This document shows, piece by piece, positions 62,113-64,000 of a stretch of DNA of 64,000 nt (positions within the stretch are counted from its first letter, which is position 1; every line of letters starts with the position of its first letter). Location: assembly GCA_003971905.1 (NCBI GenBank), contig RSEE01000045.1, positions 310,001 through 374,000 of the forward strand, written 5' to 3'. This stretch comes from Moniliella sp. 'wahieum'. Taxonomy: Eukaryota; Basidiomycota; Moniliellomycetes; Moniliellales; Moniliellaceae. The translations under genes were made by a program, and so were the position numbers. Under the pieces are notes generated by a model that had not been told where the DNA came from, searched no databases, and worked only from the letters and a program-made list of their open reading frames with translations.

Positions 62113-62182
62113 CTAACCCTATTTCATTTGGGCGCAATTAACTTTTTGTGATAACCCTACCACAAATCCATGCACAACCCTA
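62113..62182 (+). promoter_or_regulatory. three AACCCTA boxes upstream of ribosomal protein S15
   Basis: CTAACCCTA (62113-62121), TAACCCTA (62152-62159) and AACCCTA (62176-62182) lie in the same orientation within 70 bp, 88-157 bp before the S15 start codon. The same word occurs before L12. AACCCTA is the telobox bound by Myb-type factors such as Tbf1 in other fungi. Confidence 0.6.
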
Positions 62183-62269
62183 CTGCCTTCCAGCAAGCTT
62201 CTGCTGTGGCGCTTGCGACACCAGACGGCCGGAGGCGCGTACGTGTGCAAGCCAGACCAACTGCCCAAT

Positions 62270-62922
62270 ATGTGAGTACCTCTTTCCACGCTCGTTCCGG
62301 GGGACGCAGGAGATCTCGCCATACGTGGGTTTGGGGATGATCCTGAGGCGTGTGCTGGTATCGCCCTTGTGATCTTATCCATCCCGGGCTTTTGTCCGTG
62401 TCATGGGAGAAAAGTCGGACATGCGAGGCGTGACTGGGGCTTGAAAGATCTGGGTTGCTAACTTTGTTTGTGTAGGGACTCTTACGACGCTGCTGAGGCG
62501 GCCGCCCTCAAGGCACGCCGGACCTTCAAGAAGTCCTACTACCGCGGGATTGAGCTCTCCAAGCTCCTCGATCTGAGCAACGAGGAGTTCATGGGCATTG
62601 TGCACGCCCGTGCTCGTCGTCGCTTCCAGCGTGGCCTCAAGCGCAAGCCCATGGGTCTCATCAAGAAGCTGCGCAAGGCCAAGCAGGAGGCTCCCCCCAA
62701 CGAACCGCCCTTGTCAAGACCCACTTGCGTAACATGATTGTCGTGCCCGAGATGATCGGCTCGGTGATTGGGATCTACACTGGCAAGGTCTTTGCCACGG
62801 TCGAGATTAAGCCCGAGATGGTCGCCCACTACCTTGGCGAGTTCGCCATGACCTACCTCCCTTCGGCCCACGGTCGCCCTGGTCTCGGTGCCCAGGCTGG
62901 CCGCTTCATTCCCCTCAAGTAA
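62270..62922 (+). CDS. RPS15: 40S ribosomal protein S15 (uS19), start codon split by an intron
   Basis: This is a head protein of the small subunit. The body (62476-62922) encodes [98 protein letters not shown] and ends GRFIPLK with TAA at 62920-62922. No ATG lies in this frame ahead of DSYD. Joining AT at 62270-62271 to the exon at 62476 across a 204-nt intron (GTGAGT..TGTGTAG) creates ATG GAC TCT TAC, a start matching orthologues in length. One base is missing near 62700-62710 (NE/PALVKTH), and restoring the count gives 150 codons. The split start is inferred from splice signals. Confidence 0.93.
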
Positions 62923-63313
62923 AGGGGCGGCTTCTGTCATGGATTTGGGCCATCATCCATCTCGCTGGAGTTGTGCATCTTTGGCGTCTTGTTGACGGCG
63001 CTATGCACCCTTCTCACCGCGGCTCACCTAAAAGTGTTGGTACCACACCAATATATGTACCCGCATGATGCATGACCCTCATCAGGCTCCTTCGAGTAGT
63101 TGCGTTATATCGTTGCTGTAGCAAATGATCTTGCGTCTACGCCACGACCAGATAACTTGAGATGTATACGGGAGTTAGGTTGACTATGTGCGAGTCATTT
63201 GCAGAGCAAAGGGTAAGGGCACTCTATCCTATGCAAAGACCTTCATCGTGTTTAACAAGCAGTGCATACCACATTTCGAATAGGTAGATTTAACAACGAG
63301 TAAGGCTGCAAAA

Positions 63314-63385
63314 GGGCGGATAGCTCAGGGGTAGAGCGCTTGCTTAGCATGCATGAGGTCCGGGGTTCAATTCCCTGTTCGTCCA
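63314..63385 (+). tRNA. tRNA-Ala (AGC)
   Basis: A 72-nt cloverleaf: acceptor GGGCGGA with TTCGTCC, D stem GCTC/GAGC, anticodon arm CTTGC-TTAGCAT-GCATG with anticodon AGC after U33, T arm CGGGG-TTCAATT-CCCTG, discriminator A. There is one T-T mismatch in the anticodon stem and G-T pairs in the acceptor (two) and T stem (one). A T4 run lies a few bases downstream. Confidence 0.95.
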
Positions 63386-63756
63386 TTCTTTTGATTCGCT
63401 GCGCGTTCTTTTTGGAAGAACGGTTTTACACCGATTCACTTGCGTGCATGTCCATCCTGTGAAATAAACTGTGCAAAGAACATGCGGCTCAGAGAGTGCT
63501 CTGTGTTTCATACGGGTCTGGACGTTTGACAACTGGGACATAACGATGGCCTTGAAGCCAACAGGGATCATGGAACCGTACGATTGACGAGAGAGAAAAG
63601 GCGCCAGTAGGATAAGGCAGGAGGTACAAGAATGGTCAAAAGGAAGCGTAGGAGCAGTCCTTTCCAAGCTGGCCATCGGGAGCCGACCTCCACATAGAAG
63701 GAGTCCCAGCCGGAGAACCGCGTCGTTGGTCAAATCTACAGAAGCAGAAAGCCAGA

Positions 63757-64000
63757 TCAAGGGGTCGCGTTCCAGATCTGTACAGTACTGTCCCACGCGG
63801 TAGTGGCCACCTTGTTGGGCGTGAATAGGGCCCAGGACGCCCATGACAAACTCCGTGTGGCCAGTGTGGATTTTGAGCAAGGGATTGCCCCCCCGAGGTG
63901 TCGCGGGTGAGGCAGGGACCCCAGGCGCCTGCAACGCAGACGCCGATTGGGGAGTAAATTTCCACCCTGGTGCTCCTGGCGGAGGGGCGGCTGCTGCGTT
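63757..64000 (-). CDS. PEX7: PEX7 (PTS2 receptor), C-terminal end only
   Basis: This is a WD40 protein that carries PTS2 cargo into peroxisomes. Only the last blade lies in the window. On the minus strand PLLKIHTGHTEFVMGV (63840-63890) is followed after a frame break by WALFTPNKVATTAWDSTVQI with WNATP and TGA at 63757-63759, matching the Pex7 ending HTEFV.G.DW.L.....VA...WD..V.IW. The preceding Ala/Pro-rich segment (ALQAPGVPASPATPRGGN) is a low-complexity insertion. The rest lies beyond the right edge. Another WD40 protein is possible, but the HTEF-to-stop spacing favours Pex7. Confidence 0.75.
   Translation of the reverse strand, partial: TQQPPLRQEHQGGNLLPNRRLRCRRLGSLPHPRHLGGAIPCSKSTLATRSLSWASWALFTPNKVATTAWDSTVQIWNATP

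Overview
The window is nuclear DNA from a fungus, most likely a basidiomycete (that rank is inferred from the style of the ribosomal proteins, the GC-rich composition and the protein set). It carries spliceosomal introns of about 48-204 nt with GT..AG ends and CTGAC/CTAAC branch sites, a Zn2Cys6 transcription factor, an FG nucleoporin, an OPT transporter, eukaryotic ribosomal proteins and a class I tRNA-Ala.

Layout. Positions 1-1541: 3' part of an SR-protein kinase (minus). 1542-6088: gene-poor, rich in short dispersed repeats, with one tRNA-like gene and one tRNA relic. 6089-14940: VPS54 (GARP tether) followed by a long disordered coding-like tail, AP-3 sigma (minus), then a Nup2/NUP50-type nucleoporin. 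15413-25137: three minus-strand genes (Zn2Cys6 factor, mahogunin-type RING E3 ligase, F-box/JmjC protein). 25138-30479: gene-poor, with one weak hypothetical gene and a perfect 71-bp duplication. 30480-46984: two-box HMG protein, SMC6, a TRM2-type tRNA methyltransferase, UTP6, a Nur1-like nuclear-rim protein, a coiled-coil Tyr/Pro-rich protein and a Tda10/glycerate-kinase-type P-loop kinase. 48003-52207: ribosomal protein L12 (uL11) and an OPT transporter. 52208-56890: 4.7 kb with no recognisable gene. 56891-64000: hexose-6-phosphate epimerase family protein, a Pbi2-type I9 inhibitor, TRM1, ribosomal protein S15 (uS19), tRNA-Ala(AGC) and the 3' end of PEX7.

Most genes are housekeeping and do not form one pathway, although trafficking (VPS54, AP-3 sigma), nuclear envelope/pore (Nup2, Nur1) and tRNA/ribosome functions (TRM1, TRM2, UTP6, L12, S15) recur. 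No transposon, CRISPR array or operon was seen.

Two things colour the whole reading. First, almost every conserved gene, including essential single-copy ones, is split by one-base frameshifts, often beside homopolymers. This looks like residual long-read assembly error, so CDS spans below are gene extents rather than clean reading frames. Second, intergenic DNA is full of a few recurring short words (TTGAACGTT, ACTAGTGAC, GCATCAT), and both ribosomal-protein promoters share AACCCTA boxes. The most distinctive gene-structure feature is the S15 start codon, which appears to be assembled by splicing.
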